Assembly: GCF_002001165.1 (NCBI RefSeq)
Contig: NZ_MUNQ01000016.1
Location: forward strand, 1 to 64,000
Length of the DNA stretch: 64,000 nt
Source of the DNA: Rhodanobacter sp. C05
Lineage (GTDB): Bacteria; Pseudomonadota; Gammaproteobacteria; Xanthomonadales; Rhodanobacteraceae
Direction: 5' to 3'
This document shows positions 36,539-46,654 of this stretch, in pieces. The notes under the pieces were generated by a model. The model ran no database searches. It had not been told where the DNA came from and saw only the letters and a list, made by a program, of their open reading frames with translations. The translations under genes were made by a program, and so were the position numbers. Every line of letters begins with the position of its first letter. The first letter of the stretch is position 1.

Positions 36539-37379
36539 GCATTTCGCCCTGTCGCGGGCGCGCGCCGTGATTGATCGTGTCGATGACGGCTTAATTCTTC
36601 TGCTGGCCGCACGCCGTCGGATGGTGCACGTGGTGGCGGCTCTCAAGCCACGTGCGGGAGTACCACTGCGCGATCCGGCGCGGGAGCGTCGGGTACGCGA
36701 CCGTGCGCAGAAACTAGCAGCGCGACTCAATCTGCCATCGTCCACCGCAGAGGATCTACTGGACCTGGCCATCGGCGATGCTTGTCGCCAGCAAGGATTG
36801 ATTGTTGACGTGGATCAGAGCGGTGCTCGCGACTCTGCTTCAATAATGGCGTCCACTATGCCTAGCCCCCCACATTTATCCTCCCTTGTTCCACGTCTGC
36901 TGCGCCTGTTGCCGCCACCACAGAGGATAGCTCCGCTGCTGCATGTCGCGCCATCGCGCTGGCAGCACACTTTACTCGAGGCAGGGATGGCGCATGTACT
37001 TGCCACTCCTTTGCGCGTGGGCGCACTCGACTTCATGCTTGGACGACGACTAGCCATCGAGGTGAGCGACCTGCGTATCCGCTGGGTGCTGGAGTTACGT
37101 GAAGGAAGTTTGCGTGTGACCAATGACGCGCCAGAGGCCAGTGTGCGCGGTAGCGTCGCGGACTTGTTGTTACTGGCCTGCCGGCTGGAAGACGCCGACA
37201 CGCTCTTCTTCCAACGCCGGCTGGTACTCACTGGCGACACGGAGCTTGGTCTTACGGCGCGCAATATGCTCGACCGGCTACCGTGGGAGGCGATACCGCT
37301 CGGCCTGCGCATTTTGCTGAACCGGAGCGCCCGCTTCACGCGCGCCGCCCGGGCGGCGCATCGACGTGAGGCAGCCTGA
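36519..37379 (+). CDS. ubiT: Chorismate mutase-UbiT (SCP2) fusion protein
   Basis: Residues 10-95 are an AroQ-type chorismate mutase. Aligned to the E. coli enzyme, every catalytic position is kept: R15, R32, K43, D52, R55, E56 and Q92. After a flexible linker, residues about 125-275 are an SCP2 lipid-binding domain as in UbiT (LRVGALDFMLGRRLAIEV, LFFQRRLVLTGDTELGLTARN), the accessory factor for oxygen-independent ubiquinone synthesis. ubiU and ubiV lie 6 kb away under a similar box. The fusion links chorismate, the ubiquinone head-group precursor, with the quinone-handling protein. Both domains look intact. It overlaps the DGC gene and is 48 bp before nadA. Confidence 0.85.
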   Translation: MYRHLPEHFALSRARAVIDRVDDGLILLLAARRRMVHVVAALKPRAGVPLRDPARERRVRDRAQKLAARLNLPSSTAEDLLDLAIGDACRQQGLIVDVDQSGARDSASIMASTMPSPPHLSSLVPRLLRLLPPPQRIAPLLHVAPSRWQHTLLEAGMAHVLATPLRVGALDFMLGRRLAIEVSDLRIRWVLELREGSLRVTNDAPEASVRGSVADLLLLACRLEDADTLFFQRRLVLTGDTELGLTARNMLDRLPWEAIPLGLRILLNRSARFTRAARAAHRREAA

Positions 37380-37427
37380 CAGGTTGCTGCGGCACGTGTT
37401 TCTCCTACATTCCCTCTGCGGATCGCC

Positions 37428-38453
37428 ATGACCGACCCCGACACGTTGCCATTGCCTATCTGGCGTGACGCACTTGAGCATGAATATGCCGAACTCGGTG
37501 CACGCCTCGAACACTTGGTGCCCTGCCTTGAATGGCCATTTCACCTACCCTGGATCGAGGCTATCAACCGGCTGAAGAAACAGCGTGGCGCCGTGATCAT
37601 GGCGCACAGCTATCAGTCAGCTGAGATCTTTCACGGCGTGGCAGACGTCACCGGCGACTCGCTCGCACTGGCACAGGCGGCGGCGGACTGTGAGGGCCGC
37701 CTGATTGTGCTGTGCGGAGTCCATTTCATGGCTGAGAGCGCAAAGATCCTGGCCCCGGAAAAGACGGTCTTGATACCTGATCTAGAGGCCGGTTGTTCAC
37801 TAGCTGCGTCGATCACCGCTGCTGACGTGCGCGCCTTGCGAGCGAAATATCCTGGAGTACCCGTAGTTAGCTATGTCAACACTTCGGCTGAAGTGAAGGC
37901 TGAGTCTGATGCCTGCTGCACTTCGGCCAATGCGGTTGAAGTAGTAGAGGCGATGGGAACGAACCAGGTGATCTTCCTGCCCGACCGCTTCCTTGGAAAT
38001 TACGTCGCGAGCAAGACCAAGGTGGAGCTGTTGCTGTGGACCGGCCGCTGCGAGGTACACGAAAAATTTACTGCACAACAGGCTCGGCACGCACGCGAAT
38101 ACTTCCACGCCAAATTGATAGCACACCCCGAGTGCCCCCCAGAGGTATGGGCTGAGGCCGATTTCGTCGGCTCTACCAGCGCGATGGTTCGCTGGCTGGC
38201 TAAGGAAAGGCCGGAACGCGTGGCACTGATCACTGAATGTTCAATGGCGGACAACTTGCGTGCACAGTTCCCAGCCACCGAATTCATCAAGCCATGCAAC
38301 CTCTGCCCGCACATGCAGCGAATCACCCTGCAGAAAATCTACACCTGTCTGCGCGACCTGCGGCATGAGGTCAGGGTGCCCACTGACATCGCTGTACGGG
38401 CCAGGACGGCACTGATGCGGATGCTTGCGATAGGCCGGCAGGAAACGATATGA
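37428..38453 (+). CDS. nadA: Quinolinate synthase
   Basis: NadA condenses iminoaspartate with dihydroxyacetone phosphate to quinolinate, for NAD. The 341-residue protein has AHSYQSAEIFHGVADVTGDSL, GVHFMAESAKIL and cluster cysteines in DACCTSANA, TECSMADN and CNLCPHM. It is the fifth gene of an FNR-controlled operon and overlaps nadB by four bases. NadA is an oxygen-sensitive [4Fe-4S] enzyme, so its presence here suits anaerobic growth. Confidence 0.95.
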   Translation: MTDPDTLPLPIWRDALEHEYAELGARLEHLVPCLEWPFHLPWIEAINRLKKQRGAVIMAHSYQSAEIFHGVADVTGDSLALAQAAADCEGRLIVLCGVHFMAESAKILAPEKTVLIPDLEAGCSLAASITAADVRALRAKYPGVPVVSYVNTSAEVKAESDACCTSANAVEVVEAMGTNQVIFLPDRFLGNYVASKTKVELLLWTGRCEVHEKFTAQQARHAREYFHAKLIAHPECPPEVWAEADFVGSTSAMVRWLAKERPERVALITECSMADNLRAQFPATEFIKPCNLCPHMQRITLQKIYTCLRDLRHEVRVPTDIAVRARTALMRMLAIGRQETI

Positions 38454-39901
38454 CGCGCGCAAGGCCACCTGTAGTGGTGGTGGGTGGTGGTGTAGCCGGA
38501 CTGACCACAGCGCTGGCGTTGGCGCCAACGCCGGTACGCCTGCTTTGCCGCGCACATGATGGCAGCGGCACGGCCAGCGCGCTGGCGCAAGGCGGTATCG
38601 CTGCCGCTCTTGATCCAAGTGACAGCCCCGCCATGCATGCCCTCGACACACTCACCGCCGGGGCGCACCACAATAATGCTGCGATGGTGCAGTGGCTTTG
38701 CTCGCAGGCACCGGCGGCCATCGGCTGGCTGCAGGCGCAGGGCGTTGCATTCGACCGAAATGCGGACGGACATCTGCACCTTGGCCGCGAAGGCGGACAT
38801 CTTGCCGCACGGATCGTGCATGCAGGCGGTGATGCCAGTGGTGTGGCGCTAGTTCAGGCGTTACGTCAACGCGCGCAACAGTCATCCCATATCCAGTGGC
38901 GCGGCGATATGGACGTGGATGGACTACTGCTGCGCGGCGATGCTGTCTGCGGCGTGTGTACCCACGATACGCGCGGCCATCGGCATGAAATGGAGGCCGC
39001 CGCAGTTGTGCTGGCCACCGGTGGTATCGGTGCGTTGTATGCGCGCACCAGTAATCCTCCCGGTGCAGACGGCAGCGGTTTGGCGCTAGGCATGTCCGCC
39101 GGCGCGCGAACTCGCGACCTCGAGTTCGTTCAATTTCATCCGACCGCGCTTAACGTTGCGGGCGTCCATTGTTTGCCGCTGATCACCGAGGCCCTGCGCG
39201 GTGCCGGCGCGCGTCTGTACGGCGCTACCGGTCAGCTGTTGATGGCCGATCAACATCCGCTGGGTGATTTGGCACCGCGCGATGTGGTGGCCCGTCGCGT
39301 GTGGCAGGCATGCCGCGATGACGGCTCCGCATGGTTGGATGCACGCGAAGTGGATGGTGAGTGGGAGCGGCGCTTTCCCACCGTCTTGGCGGCATGTCTT
39401 GCCGAAGGCATCGATCCACGACTGCAGCCGATACCGGTGACGCCAGTGGCTCATTTCCATATGGGCGGAATTGCGGCAGATGCAGATGGCCGTACAGGTG
39501 TGCCCGGTTTGTATGCCGTCGGTGAGGTAGCCTGCAGCGGCGTGCATGGCGCTAACCGACTGGCCAGCAACTCGCTGCTCGAAGGCGTGCTGTGTGGTCA
39601 ACGCCTGGGTTTGATGTTGGCCACCATGGATTTGCGAGCAGCAAGCAGCGGTCCATATCGCTGGGTTGGGCGTGCCGCGAGCCTGCCACAGTCGCGGCTG
39701 GAAGCTCTGCGCATGTTGCTATGGCAGACCGCAGGACCGGAACGTGAGGCAACTGGCTTGCAGAACGCGCTGAAGGCATGTCTGGCTTGGGCCGATGAAG
39801 GTTGGCAGGCTCGCCTCGCACAACGGGTGCTTGAGGCAGCCCTATCGCGCACTCACAGTCTCGGGGCTCACTATCGCACCGATGCCGTCATGCCAGCTTG
39901 A
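38450..39901 (+). CDS. nadB: L-aspartate oxidase
   Basis: NadB oxidises L-aspartate to iminoaspartate for NadA and can use fumarate instead of O2 as acceptor. The 483 residues begin with the FAD site VVVGGGVAGLTTALAL, then ALAQGGIAAAL, the RTSNPPGADGSG-type loop, EFVQFHPTAL and HFHMGGIAADADGRTGVPGLYAVGEVACSGVHGANRLASNSLLEG, cited in parts. The start overlaps nadA. A stop at 39901 ends the operon. Confidence 0.95.
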   Translation: MTRARPPVVVVGGGVAGLTTALALAPTPVRLLCRAHDGSGTASALAQGGIAAALDPSDSPAMHALDTLTAGAHHNNAAMVQWLCSQAPAAIGWLQAQGVAFDRNADGHLHLGREGGHLAARIVHAGGDASGVALVQALRQRAQQSSHIQWRGDMDVDGLLLRGDAVCGVCTHDTRGHRHEMEAAAVVLATGGIGALYARTSNPPGADGSGLALGMSAGARTRDLEFVQFHPTALNVAGVHCLPLITEALRGAGARLYGATGQLLMADQHPLGDLAPRDVVARRVWQACRDDGSAWLDAREVDGEWERRFPTVLAACLAEGIDPRLQPIPVTPVAHFHMGGIAADADGRTGVPGLYAVGEVACSGVHGANRLASNSLLEGVLCGQRLGLMLATMDLRAASSGPYRWVGRAASLPQSRLEALRMLLWQTAGPEREATGLQNALKACLAWADEGWQARLAQRVLEAALSRTHSLGAHYRTDAVMPA

Positions 39902-39955
39902 CTGCGCGATTGTGCCGCACGCCTAAAACAGACGCTGGCGTATGTTTGCACCCCC

Positions 39956-39969
39956 TTGACCAGCGTCAT
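39956..39969 (+). promoter_or_regulatory. FNR-like box for fabA
   Basis: TTGACCAGCGTCAT is centred 57 bp before the fabA start codon. Confidence 0.6.
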
Positions 39970-40019
39970 GGTGCCCGGGTGGAAAGCCTCGCAGACTGGT
40001 TAGGTCTTCCTCTGCAAAC

Positions 40020-40541
40020 ATGGCCATGAACCGACCTTCTTCGTTCGACTACGCTCAACTGCTTGCCTGTGCCCGCGGTGAATTTTTTGGTCCCGGCAAC
40101 GCTCGTCTACCGTCGCCACCCATGCTGATGTTCGACCGCATCACCCGTATTGATGAACATGGTGGCGCTTCCGGCAAGGGCGTCATCCTTGCAGAGCTGG
40201 ATGTCCGGCCTGACCTGTGGTTTTTCGGCTGCCATTTCGACGGTGACCCTGTGATGCCAGGCTGTCTTGGCTTGGACGCGATGTGGCAACTCAGTGGGTT
40301 CTTCCTGCCATGGCTGGGTGAGCCCGGTCGCGGTCGGGCGCTTGGCGTGGGCCAAGTGAAGTTTTCCGGACAGGTATTGCCGAGTGCAAAGTTAATCCGC
40401 TATGAGATCGATATCCGCCGAGTGCTACGTGGAAAGCTGTCCATGGTGATTGCAGATGGCAAAACGTATGTCGATGACCGGCTTATATACGTAGCCACCG
40501 ACATGCGAGTTGGCCTGTTCCAGTCGACGGAGGGCTTCTGA
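40020..40541 (+). CDS. fabA: 3-hydroxydecanoyl-ACP dehydratase/isomerase
   Basis: FabA introduces the cis double bond in unsaturated fatty acid synthesis without oxygen. The 173 residues match the family in length and carry the catalytic H72 ([12 protein letters not shown]) and D86 (LGLDAMWQ), equal to H70 and D84 of E. coli. The fabB start overlaps its stop (TGATG). An FNR-like box lies upstream, unusual for this housekeeping pair, so this copy may be specific for low oxygen. Confidence 0.95.
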   Translation: MAMNRPSSFDYAQLLACARGEFFGPGNARLPSPPMLMFDRITRIDEHGGASGKGVILAELDVRPDLWFFGCHFDGDPVMPGCLGLDAMWQLSGFFLPWLGEPGRGRALGVGQVKFSGQVLPSAKLIRYEIDIRRVLRGKLSMVIADGKTYVDDRLIYVATDMRVGLFQSTEGF

Positions 40542-41749
40542 TGCGCCGCGTAGTGGTAACCGGCATGGGCATCGTGTCTTGCCTTGGCAACGCCGCGGAT
40601 GCTGTCTCTTGCGCACTGAGCGAAGCACGCAGCGGAATTCGCGCCGTTCCAGAATATGCCGTTCGCGGCTTACGCAGCCAAATCGCCGGCGTGCCGCAGA
40701 TCGATCTCAATGCGGTGATAGACCGTAAGTTGAAACGCTTCATGGGTGATGCAGCGGCCAATGCGTACGTGGCGATGCGAGCGGCCATTGCCGATGCTGG
40801 TCTTGCCATCGAACAGATATGCCATCCGCGCAGCGGTGTGATCGCCGGCTCCGGCGGTGGCTCAGCACAGTGGCAGATTGAGACTGCTGACCTTCTGCGC
40901 GAGAAGGGTGTACGTAAGATCGGTCCATACATGGTACCCCGCACGATGTGTTCCACAGTGTCAGCAACACTCGCCACCGCTTTCGGCATTCTCGGCCTGA
41001 GCTACTCGATCGCCGCGGCATGTGCCACCTCGGGCCATTGCATTGGCGCGGCAGCAGACCTGATCCGTCATGGTGCGCAGGATGTAATGTTTGCTGGTGG
41101 CGGCGAAGAACTGAACTGGGGTATGACCGCGCAGTTCGATGCGATGGGCGCTTTGTCCAGTAACTATAACGACGAGCCGCAAACCGCATCGCGCCCCTAC
41201 GATGCGGGTCGCGACGGCTTCGTCATCGCCAGCGGTGGCGGCATGCTGGTGCTGGAGGAATACGAGCATGCAAAGGCGCGGGGAGCATGCATCCATGCCG
41301 AACTGGTCGGCTATGGGGTGACCTCGGACGGAGCCGATATGGTGTCGCCATCAGGCGAAGGCGCAGTGCGTTGCATGAGGATGGCAATGCAGGGCGTGAC
41401 GTTGCCAATCGACTACCTCAACACCCACGGCACCGCCACCCAGATGGGCGACATTGTGGAATTGAGGGCTGTCCGCGAGGTATTCGGAGAATCCGTACCG
41501 GCAATCTCCTCAACCAAGGCTTTGACGGGGCACTCGCTCGGCGCGGCGAGCGTGCATGAGGCAATTTACAGCCTATTGATGCTCAGGGATGGCTTTATGG
41601 CAGGGTCCGCCAACATCGTCGAGCTTGATCCGCGCGTCGAGGGATTTCCCATCCTGCGAGAGACGCGTCAGGCGACGTTGAACACCGTGATGTCCAACAG
41701 CTTCGGCTTCGGTGGCACCAACGCTAGCTTGGTATTTGCGCGGGTTTGA
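40541..41749 (+). CDS. fabB: 3-oxoacyl-ACP synthase I
   Basis: FabB elongates the cis-unsaturated acyl chain made by FabA. The 402-residue condensing enzyme has the nucleophile C161 ([10 protein letters not shown]), the first active-site histidine in [11 protein letters not shown] and the second in [12 protein letters not shown]. The closing [14 protein letters not shown] is typical. It overlaps fabA, so both are translated together. Confidence 0.95.
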   Translation: MRRVVVTGMGIVSCLGNAADAVSCALSEARSGIRAVPEYAVRGLRSQIAGVPQIDLNAVIDRKLKRFMGDAAANAYVAMRAAIADAGLAIEQICHPRSGVIAGSGGGSAQWQIETADLLREKGVRKIGPYMVPRTMCSTVSATLATAFGILGLSYSIAAACATSGHCIGAAADLIRHGAQDVMFAGGGEELNWGMTAQFDAMGALSSNYNDEPQTASRPYDAGRDGFVIASGGGMLVLEEYEHAKARGACIHAELVGYGVTSDGADMVSPSGEGAVRCMRMAMQGVTLPIDYLNTHGTATQMGDIVELRAVREVFGESVPAISSTKALTGHSLGAASVHEAIYSLLMLRDGFMAGSANIVELDPRVEGFPILRETRQATLNTVMSNSFGFGGTNASLVFARV

Positions 41750-41977
41750 CAGCTATCAGCTGCCTGGGCGGGGGCACCCACGTGTCACCCCTTGCAAGAC
41801 TATCCCTACCATTTGCATTTGCTGAAATCTGGCGATCGCTACGGTGGCGGCAGCTCAGTCGAGCCGATGAGCTGCGCTCCAAACCCGGCTGATGACAGGG
41901 ACTCTGATATCAGATCTGTCCCTTCCGTGCCGCACAAATAGATTCATTTTGAAATTCATAGCAAGGGCCAATATCAC

Positions 41978-42637
41978 ATGCCACGAACGTCAGTCAGCGC
42001 CATCACGCGGCACCAAACCCTCGGCGAGGAAATCGCCAACAGTCTCAGTCACGGATTTGGCTTGTTGCTGGCTATCGCCGCCCTACCCATCCTGGTCATT
42101 CATGCGCAGCACGTGGGTGGCATCTCGGCGATCGTGGGAGCGGCGATATTCGGCAGCAGCGCCGTCCTGCTCTATCTTGCTTCAACCCTCTACCACGCAA
42201 TCTCACACCAACGGCTCAAGGCCATCTTCCGAGCGCTGGATCACGCAGCCATCTATTTGCTGATCGCTGGAACCTATACGCCAATCACCTTGGGCGTGCT
42301 TCACGGAGGCTGGGGTTGGACCATGCTCGGCGTAATCTGGAGCCTGGCTCTGGCGGGGCTGGTGTTCAAGGCCATGGTAGGTCCGCGATTTCCACGCGTG
42401 TCCACCCTTATGTACGTCGCCATGGGATGGGTGGTGATGATCGCCATCCGGCCGCTGTGGCTACACATGTCGGCAAATGGACTGCTTTGGCTCGGAGCTG
42501 GCGGTTTGGCTTATACCCTGGGCGTGGTGTTCTTCGTGCTAGACGGTAGGATTCGATACAGCCATTTCATCTGGCATCTGTTTGTCCTTGCCGGCACAAC
42601 ATGCCATTTCTTTGCAGTGCTGCTTTACGCGTTTTGA
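41978..42637 (+). CDS. Haemolysin III family (PAQR/YqfA) membrane protein
   Basis: A 219-residue protein with seven probable membrane helices. It begins with the LGEEIANSLSHGFG signature and contains STLYHAISH, ALDHAAIYLLIAGTYTP and HFIWHLFVLAGTTCHFFAV, whose histidines and aspartate form the zinc site of PAQR proteins. The name haemolysin III is historical; function in bacteria is uncertain. It converges on ubiV and shares a hairpin with it. Confidence 0.88.
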   Translation: MPRTSVSAITRHQTLGEEIANSLSHGFGLLLAIAALPILVIHAQHVGGISAIVGAAIFGSSAVLLYLASTLYHAISHQRLKAIFRALDHAAIYLLIAGTYTPITLGVLHGGWGWTMLGVIWSLALAGLVFKAMVGPRFPRVSTLMYVAMGWVVMIAIRPLWLHMSANGLLWLGAGGLAYTLGVVFFVLDGRIRYSHFIWHLFVLAGTTCHFFAVLLYAF

Positions 42638-42659
42638 TCGACGAGAAGATTGCGCCTGC

Positions 42660-42689
42660 CCACACCGCTGCCCTCAGACAGCGGTGTGG
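42660..42689. terminator. Hairpin between convergent genes
   Basis: An 11-bp perfect inverted repeat (CCACACCGCTG with CAGCGGTGTGG) with an 8-base loop. It overlaps the last codons of ubiV and follows the haemolysin III gene. No T run is seen, so efficiency is uncertain. Confidence 0.6.
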
Positions 42690-43564
42690 AGCATCTGCAT
42701 TCCCGGCTCGCCGTGCCAGTAGCCGTTGCGTATACCGATCCGCGGCGGCGCCACTGGCGAGCGACGCGCAAGGTGAAAGTGCGCCACGACATCGGCCATG
42801 CCACTAACTTGCGGATATAAACGAAGCACGTCGACGCCAAGTTCGCGAAGTGCAGGCAACTGGGGACCGAGATCGGTGACTTCCTCGCCCTGGATCTGGA
42901 TGCCGTTGATGCGTAGGAACGGTCTACCCTCGCGAGTGGCAAGCGGCATGCCATCGGGGTATTCAATACAACGAAAATCGCATTGATCTTTGCCAACATC
43001 TAGGGCACGCGCGGTGAAGCAGCGCGCTGAGTAAGCCAGTGGCAGTCGACCAAACGCTATCACCTCAAGTTCCGGCATCGTGAGGTTCTCAGCGAGCATC
43101 GCCGCGCGAAGCTCACGCAACAGCACTTCGCCCTGCTCCACGCCAGGAACCCAGCGATGCAGACCATCTTCCATCAGTAATGCGAGTGCTCGATGGTTGT
43201 AGACATTGAGCGATGGACCGGCAACGAAGGGCACGCCACGCTCGCGGCACAACTGCACTGCGGAGAGATCGTTCGCCTCGATCCAGCAGTTACCGTCACT
43301 GACCAACCGTTTTAGTGCGCCGAGTTCAGATTCGGCTTCGATCAGTGCCAATGATGACAACACGACTTGCTTACCGCTCTCGCTAAGTTCCGCAGCCAGT
43401 GCGATCCAGCCCCCAGTGCTCATCTCTCGCCGTTTGCTACATACGGTCTCACCGAGATAGATGATATCAATGGGCCATTGCGCTGCCTCACGGTAAAAGG
43501 CCAAAGTGCGCTCGCGGGGCCAAAAATACTGTAATGGTCCCAAGCTTAGTTTCATCGTATTCAT
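42674..43564 (-). CDS. ubiV: O2-independent ubiquinone hydroxylation protein UbiV
   Basis: UbiV is a U32-peptidase-family iron-sulfur protein that with UbiU forms the oxygen-independent ring hydroxylase of ubiquinone synthesis. The 296-residue protein has the four cluster ligands C42 (ETVCSKRRE), C182, C195 and C199 (SARCFTAR...QCDFRC), in the same spacing as E. coli UbiV. The open frame extends upstream inside ubiU, but the ATG at 43564 just after the ubiU stop is the natural start. Co-transcribed with ubiU. Confidence 0.93.
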   Translation of the reverse strand: MNTMKLSLGPLQYFWPRERTLAFYREAAQWPIDIIYLGETVCSKRREMSTGGWIALAAELSESGKQVVLSSLALIEAESELGALKRLVSDGNCWIEANDLSAVQLCRERGVPFVAGPSLNVYNHRALALLMEDGLHRWVPGVEQGEVLLRELRAAMLAENLTMPELEVIAFGRLPLAYSARCFTARALDVGKDQCDFRCIEYPDGMPLATREGRPFLRINGIQIQGEEVTDLGPQLPALRELGVDVLRLYPQVSGMADVVAHFHLARRSPVAPPRIGIRNGYWHGEPGMQMLHTAV

Positions 43565-43568
43565 CGGT

Positions 43569-44573
43569 TCAGTGCCAATGACGGTGATAGGGGCCGAGCG
43601 TGGTCTGGTGACCCTCGGCATGTGCTGACAGCGAGCGTTGCCAGTCCGCTTGCAGCTGCCAGTCCTGCGGTGATCTGTGGTAACGATCCAGTGCATCACG
43701 CCAAGTGCGAGTGACCGAACTCACGTAGGCCACACCGCGTTGGCGGCCCTCGATCTTCAGAGCCGTCACCCCTGCCTGAGCGAGCCGAGGAAGCAACTCC
43801 AAGGTATTGAGACTGGTCGGCTCCTCAAGTGCGTGAAATACCTCACCGCCGACGTCAAAGCGTCCTTTGCACACTGTGGGGTAGCCCGCTGGCTCCGCGG
43901 GCTCAAATCGGTCAATCAGCACCTTGTTCAGGCGGACACTGCGTCGGCCGTCTTGCTCCTCCTCCCAGCGTACAAAGCTGGCCGGCGAACACACGCCGTG
44001 ACGGTTCGGCGAAGCACCAGTGACATAGCTCGACAGCTGACAGCGCCCCTCAACCATGATGCATAGACTGCCGAATCCGAAGACTTCCAAAGGCACCGGC
44101 GAATTCATGCACAGTCGCTCCACCTGCTGGATAGAAAGTACCCGTGGCAATACGGCACGACTGATGCCAAAGCGCTCGTACATGTAGTGCAACGCGGGCG
44201 CAGTGGTAGCCGAACCCTGCACCGATAGATGTCGCGCCAGCCCTGGATGGGTACGTGTGGCGTAGTCGAGCACCGCCATCTCAGCCGCAATGATCGCATC
44301 GCAACCAAATTCCGCCGCCTTGTCCACAGCCGCCTGCCAGTGCGCCAGCCGTACGCTATCTGGATAGGTGTTGAGCGCCAGATAGACCTTGCGACTACGC
44401 GCATGCGCGTAGTCGATCCCTGCACTCAGCTCTTCGTCACTAAAATTGAGACCAGGGAAGGCACGCGCGTTGGTCTGATCGCGAAAGCCCGCGTAGACCG
44501 CATCCGCACCGGCATCAATTGCCGCCTGCAATGCCGGCAAATTGCCTGCGGGACAGACCAGTTGCATACGCAC
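43569..44573 (-). CDS. ubiU: O2-independent ubiquinone hydroxylation protein UbiU
   Basis: UbiU is the partner of UbiV. The 334 residues start [20 protein letters not shown], as in the U32 family, and keep the four [4Fe-4S] ligands C171, C178, C195 and C235 (E. coli 169, 176, 193, 232). The ubiV start lies five bases beyond its stop. An FNR box is centred 61 bp upstream, which means the pathway is switched on without oxygen, matching what is known for ubiUV in other bacteria. Confidence 0.94.
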   Translation of the reverse strand: MRMQLVCPAGNLPALQAAIDAGADAVYAGFRDQTNARAFPGLNFSDEELSAGIDYAHARSRKVYLALNTYPDSVRLAHWQAAVDKAAEFGCDAIIAAEMAVLDYATRTHPGLARHLSVQGSATTAPALHYMYERFGISRAVLPRVLSIQQVERLCMNSPVPLEVFGFGSLCIMVEGRCQLSSYVTGASPNRHGVCSPASFVRWEEEQDGRRSVRLNKVLIDRFEPAEPAGYPTVCKGRFDVGGEVFHALEEPTSLNTLELLPRLAQAGVTALKIEGRQRGVAYVSSVTRTWRDALDRYHRSPQDWQLQADWQRSLSAHAEGHQTTLGPYHRHWH

Positions 44574-44627
44574 GCACCTTGGGAAATCGAACAGACCGCA
44601 TCATGGCGCGTGCAGGTAGCAGTTGCC

Positions 44628-44641
44628 TTGATGTGCGTCAA
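44628..44641 (-). promoter_or_regulatory. FNR-type box for ubiUV
   Basis: TTGATGTGCGTCAA is a near-perfect site, centred 61 bp before the ubiU start. Confidence 0.8.
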
Positions 44642-44846
44642 ATCGGGCATGGTCATCAGATAGGGTAGTTGGCTTGGTGAAACTCATGCTCGCCGACATC
44701 GCTGCGGTTCGGCACAGTCGGTACTTTCACAGTGGGCATGGTTGGCACTCCGCCATGGCCAGTGGAAGCACCCTACCGCACAATGCAGGTCGAGCTCGCG
44801 GACCGCTACGCCCACTGCGAGCCCTTGAGCTGGAAGCCTGCGACGC

Positions 44847-46328
44847 CTAACCGGCCACGCGGGTGGCCTGCATTGCGGCCCACATCACGTCAATGCGCTG
44901 TGCAACGGCGGCATCCGGCACGATCGGCCTACTCCATGTACGCACCGTTTCGGACGGCCATTTGTTGGTCGCATCGAGACCGAGTTTCGAGCCGATGCCG
45001 GCGGAAGGGCTCGAAAAATCCAGATAGTCGATCGGAGTATTCTCGACCAGCATCGTGTCGCGTGCTGGATCGACACGGGTGGAAATTGCCCAGATCACGG
45101 CCGACCAGTCGCGTACGTCGATGTCGTCGTCAGTGATGATCACGAACTTGGTATACGTAAACTGGCGCAGATAGGACCACACGCCCATCATCACTCGCCG
45201 TGCGTGACCAGCGTACTGTTTGCGGATGCTGACCACCGCGATGCGATAGGAACATGCTTCCGGCGGCAGGAAGAAATCGACGATCTCCGGAAATACCTTC
45301 TGCAGAATCGGCACGAAGATATCGTTCAACGCCATCGATAGCACAGATGGCTCATCGTACGGCGCGCGTCCCATATAACTACCATGGTAGATCGCGTCCC
45401 GGCGCAAGCGCATGCGTTCGATCGTGAATACGGGAAAGTGATCTTGCGCGTTGTAGTAGCCCGTGTGGTCACCGAACGGCCCCTCCAACGCGGTGTCGCC
45501 CGGGTAGATGAAACCCTCCAACAGTATTTCGGCACCGGCCGGCGCATCAAGGCCGGTCAGCTCGCTGCGCCATACGCGGGTGCGCTGGCCACGTAGCAAA
45601 CCGGCGAATTCGAATTCAGACAACGTGTCTGGCACCGGCGCCACCGCCGCCAGCATTGTCGCCGGATCAGCCCCGACCGCCACCAGCACAGGGAATGGGC
45701 GCTCCGGATGCGAGGCAACCCAGTCGGCATAGTCCAGCGCACCCCCACGATGCGGCAGCCAACGCATGATTACTCGATTCGTTCCGATCGCCTGCTGCCG
45801 GTAGATCGCCACATTCTGCCGTGCCTTGCGCGTGCCACGGGTGACCACTAGGCCGAACGTGATCAGCTTCCCTGCATCCCCGGGCCAGCAATGCTGGATT
45901 GGCAGGCGCGAGAGGTCGATGTCGCCGCCTTCTACACCTTCGTACTCGAAGGCAGCCTCATGCACGTACTGAGGTGCGACGTGGGCTAGTTGCGCCAGCT
46001 CCGGCCATGTCGCCAGGGCTTGGCGCAGACTGGATGGCCAGCGCGGCTCCTTGATCGAAGCCAGAAGCTGCCCCAATTCACGCAGGGATGCTAATGGCCT
46101 TCCGGCCAACGCTGTCTCGATCCTTGAGCGATGGCCAAACAGATTGCCAAGCAGCGCGTGCGAAGCACCCAGCGGCCGCTCCATCAACAATGCCGGGCCA
46201 CCTTCGCGTAGTGCGCGCTCGCTAAGCGCGGTTGATTCCAGGTACGGATCAATCGCTTCATTCACACGGATTAGCTGTCGATCTCCCTCCAGTCGCGAGA
46301 GAAAGCTACGCAGGTTGTGAAAGCTCAC
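44847..46328 (-). CDS. ubiD: UbiD-family 4-hydroxy-3-polyprenylbenzoate decarboxylase
   Basis: UbiD removes the carboxyl group of the prenylated ubiquinone precursor using prenylated FMN. The 493 residues match canonical Ubi[12 protein letters not shown] at the start, [13 protein letters not shown] with an active-site glutamate, and [11 protein letters not shown] near the end. Translation begins at a GTG that overlaps the previous stop (GTGA). It is the last gene of an FNR-controlled operon with two PLP enzymes, not the usual setting for ubiD. The UbiX flavin prenyltransferase it needs is not in the window. Confidence 0.93.
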   Translation of the reverse strand: MSFHNLRSFLSRLEGDRQLIRVNEAIDPYLESTALSERALREGGPALLMERPLGASHALLGNLFGHRSRIETALAGRPLASLRELGQLLASIKEPRWPSSLRQALATWPELAQLAHVAPQYVHEAAFEYEGVEGGDIDLSRLPIQHCWPGDAGKLITFGLVVTRGTRKARQNVAIYRQQAIGTNRVIMRWLPHRGGALDYADWVASHPERPFPVLVAVGADPATMLAAVAPVPDTLSEFEFAGLLRGQRTRVWRSELTGLDAPAGAEILLEGFIYPGDTALEGPFGDHTGYYNAQDHFPVFTIERMRLRRDAIYHGSYMGRAPYDEPSVLSMALNDIFVPILQKVFPEIVDFFLPPEACSYRIAVVSIRKQYAGHARRVMMGVWSYLRQFTYTKFVIITDDDIDVRDWSAVIWAISTRVDPARDTMLVENTPIDYLDFSSPSAGIGSKLGLDATNKWPSETVRTWSRPIVPDAAVAQRIDVMWAAMQATRVAG

Positions 46329-46654
46329 GGCGATGCCTGCGGTGGCTGGGGAATGGCCAGACTCTCATCACTGGCATGATCTATGAGTTGCTGATGGATC
46401 AATTCCAGCTCGGCCAGCAAGCGCACGCGCTCCTCCTCGGCTGCGGAGGCCTCGGCAGGCCTAGCAGGCAGCGCCATACAGGAATCATAGGCACGCCCAT
46501 CCTGCACATCGTAGATGAGCAGATCGCACAGGGTCCTGCCGAAGCGGCCAAAGCCTAAGTTGGCTAACGACATGTCGGCTTTCTCGAATCGGCGCGGCGG
46601 CATATGACGGCAGGCAGCATGTAGACGTATTGATTGCGTTTCATATCGCGCCAT
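46325..46654 (-). CDS. Unknown 109-residue protein
   Basis: This small protein is not recognised. It has an arginine-rich start, [19 protein letters not shown] in the middle, and a predicted helical, acidic C-terminal third ending in proline-rich PQPPQASP. There is no signal peptide or membrane segment. I chose the ATG at 46654, which overlaps the end of the cysteine-synthase-like gene by 14 bases. Its stop overlaps the ubiD start, so it is translated as part of the operon and is probably real. Confidence 0.6.
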   Translation of the reverse strand: MARYETQSIRLHAACRHMPPRRFEKADMSLANLGFGRFGRTLCDLLIYDVQDGRAYDSCMALPARPAEASAAEEERVRLLAELELIHQQLIDHASDESLAIPQPPQASP

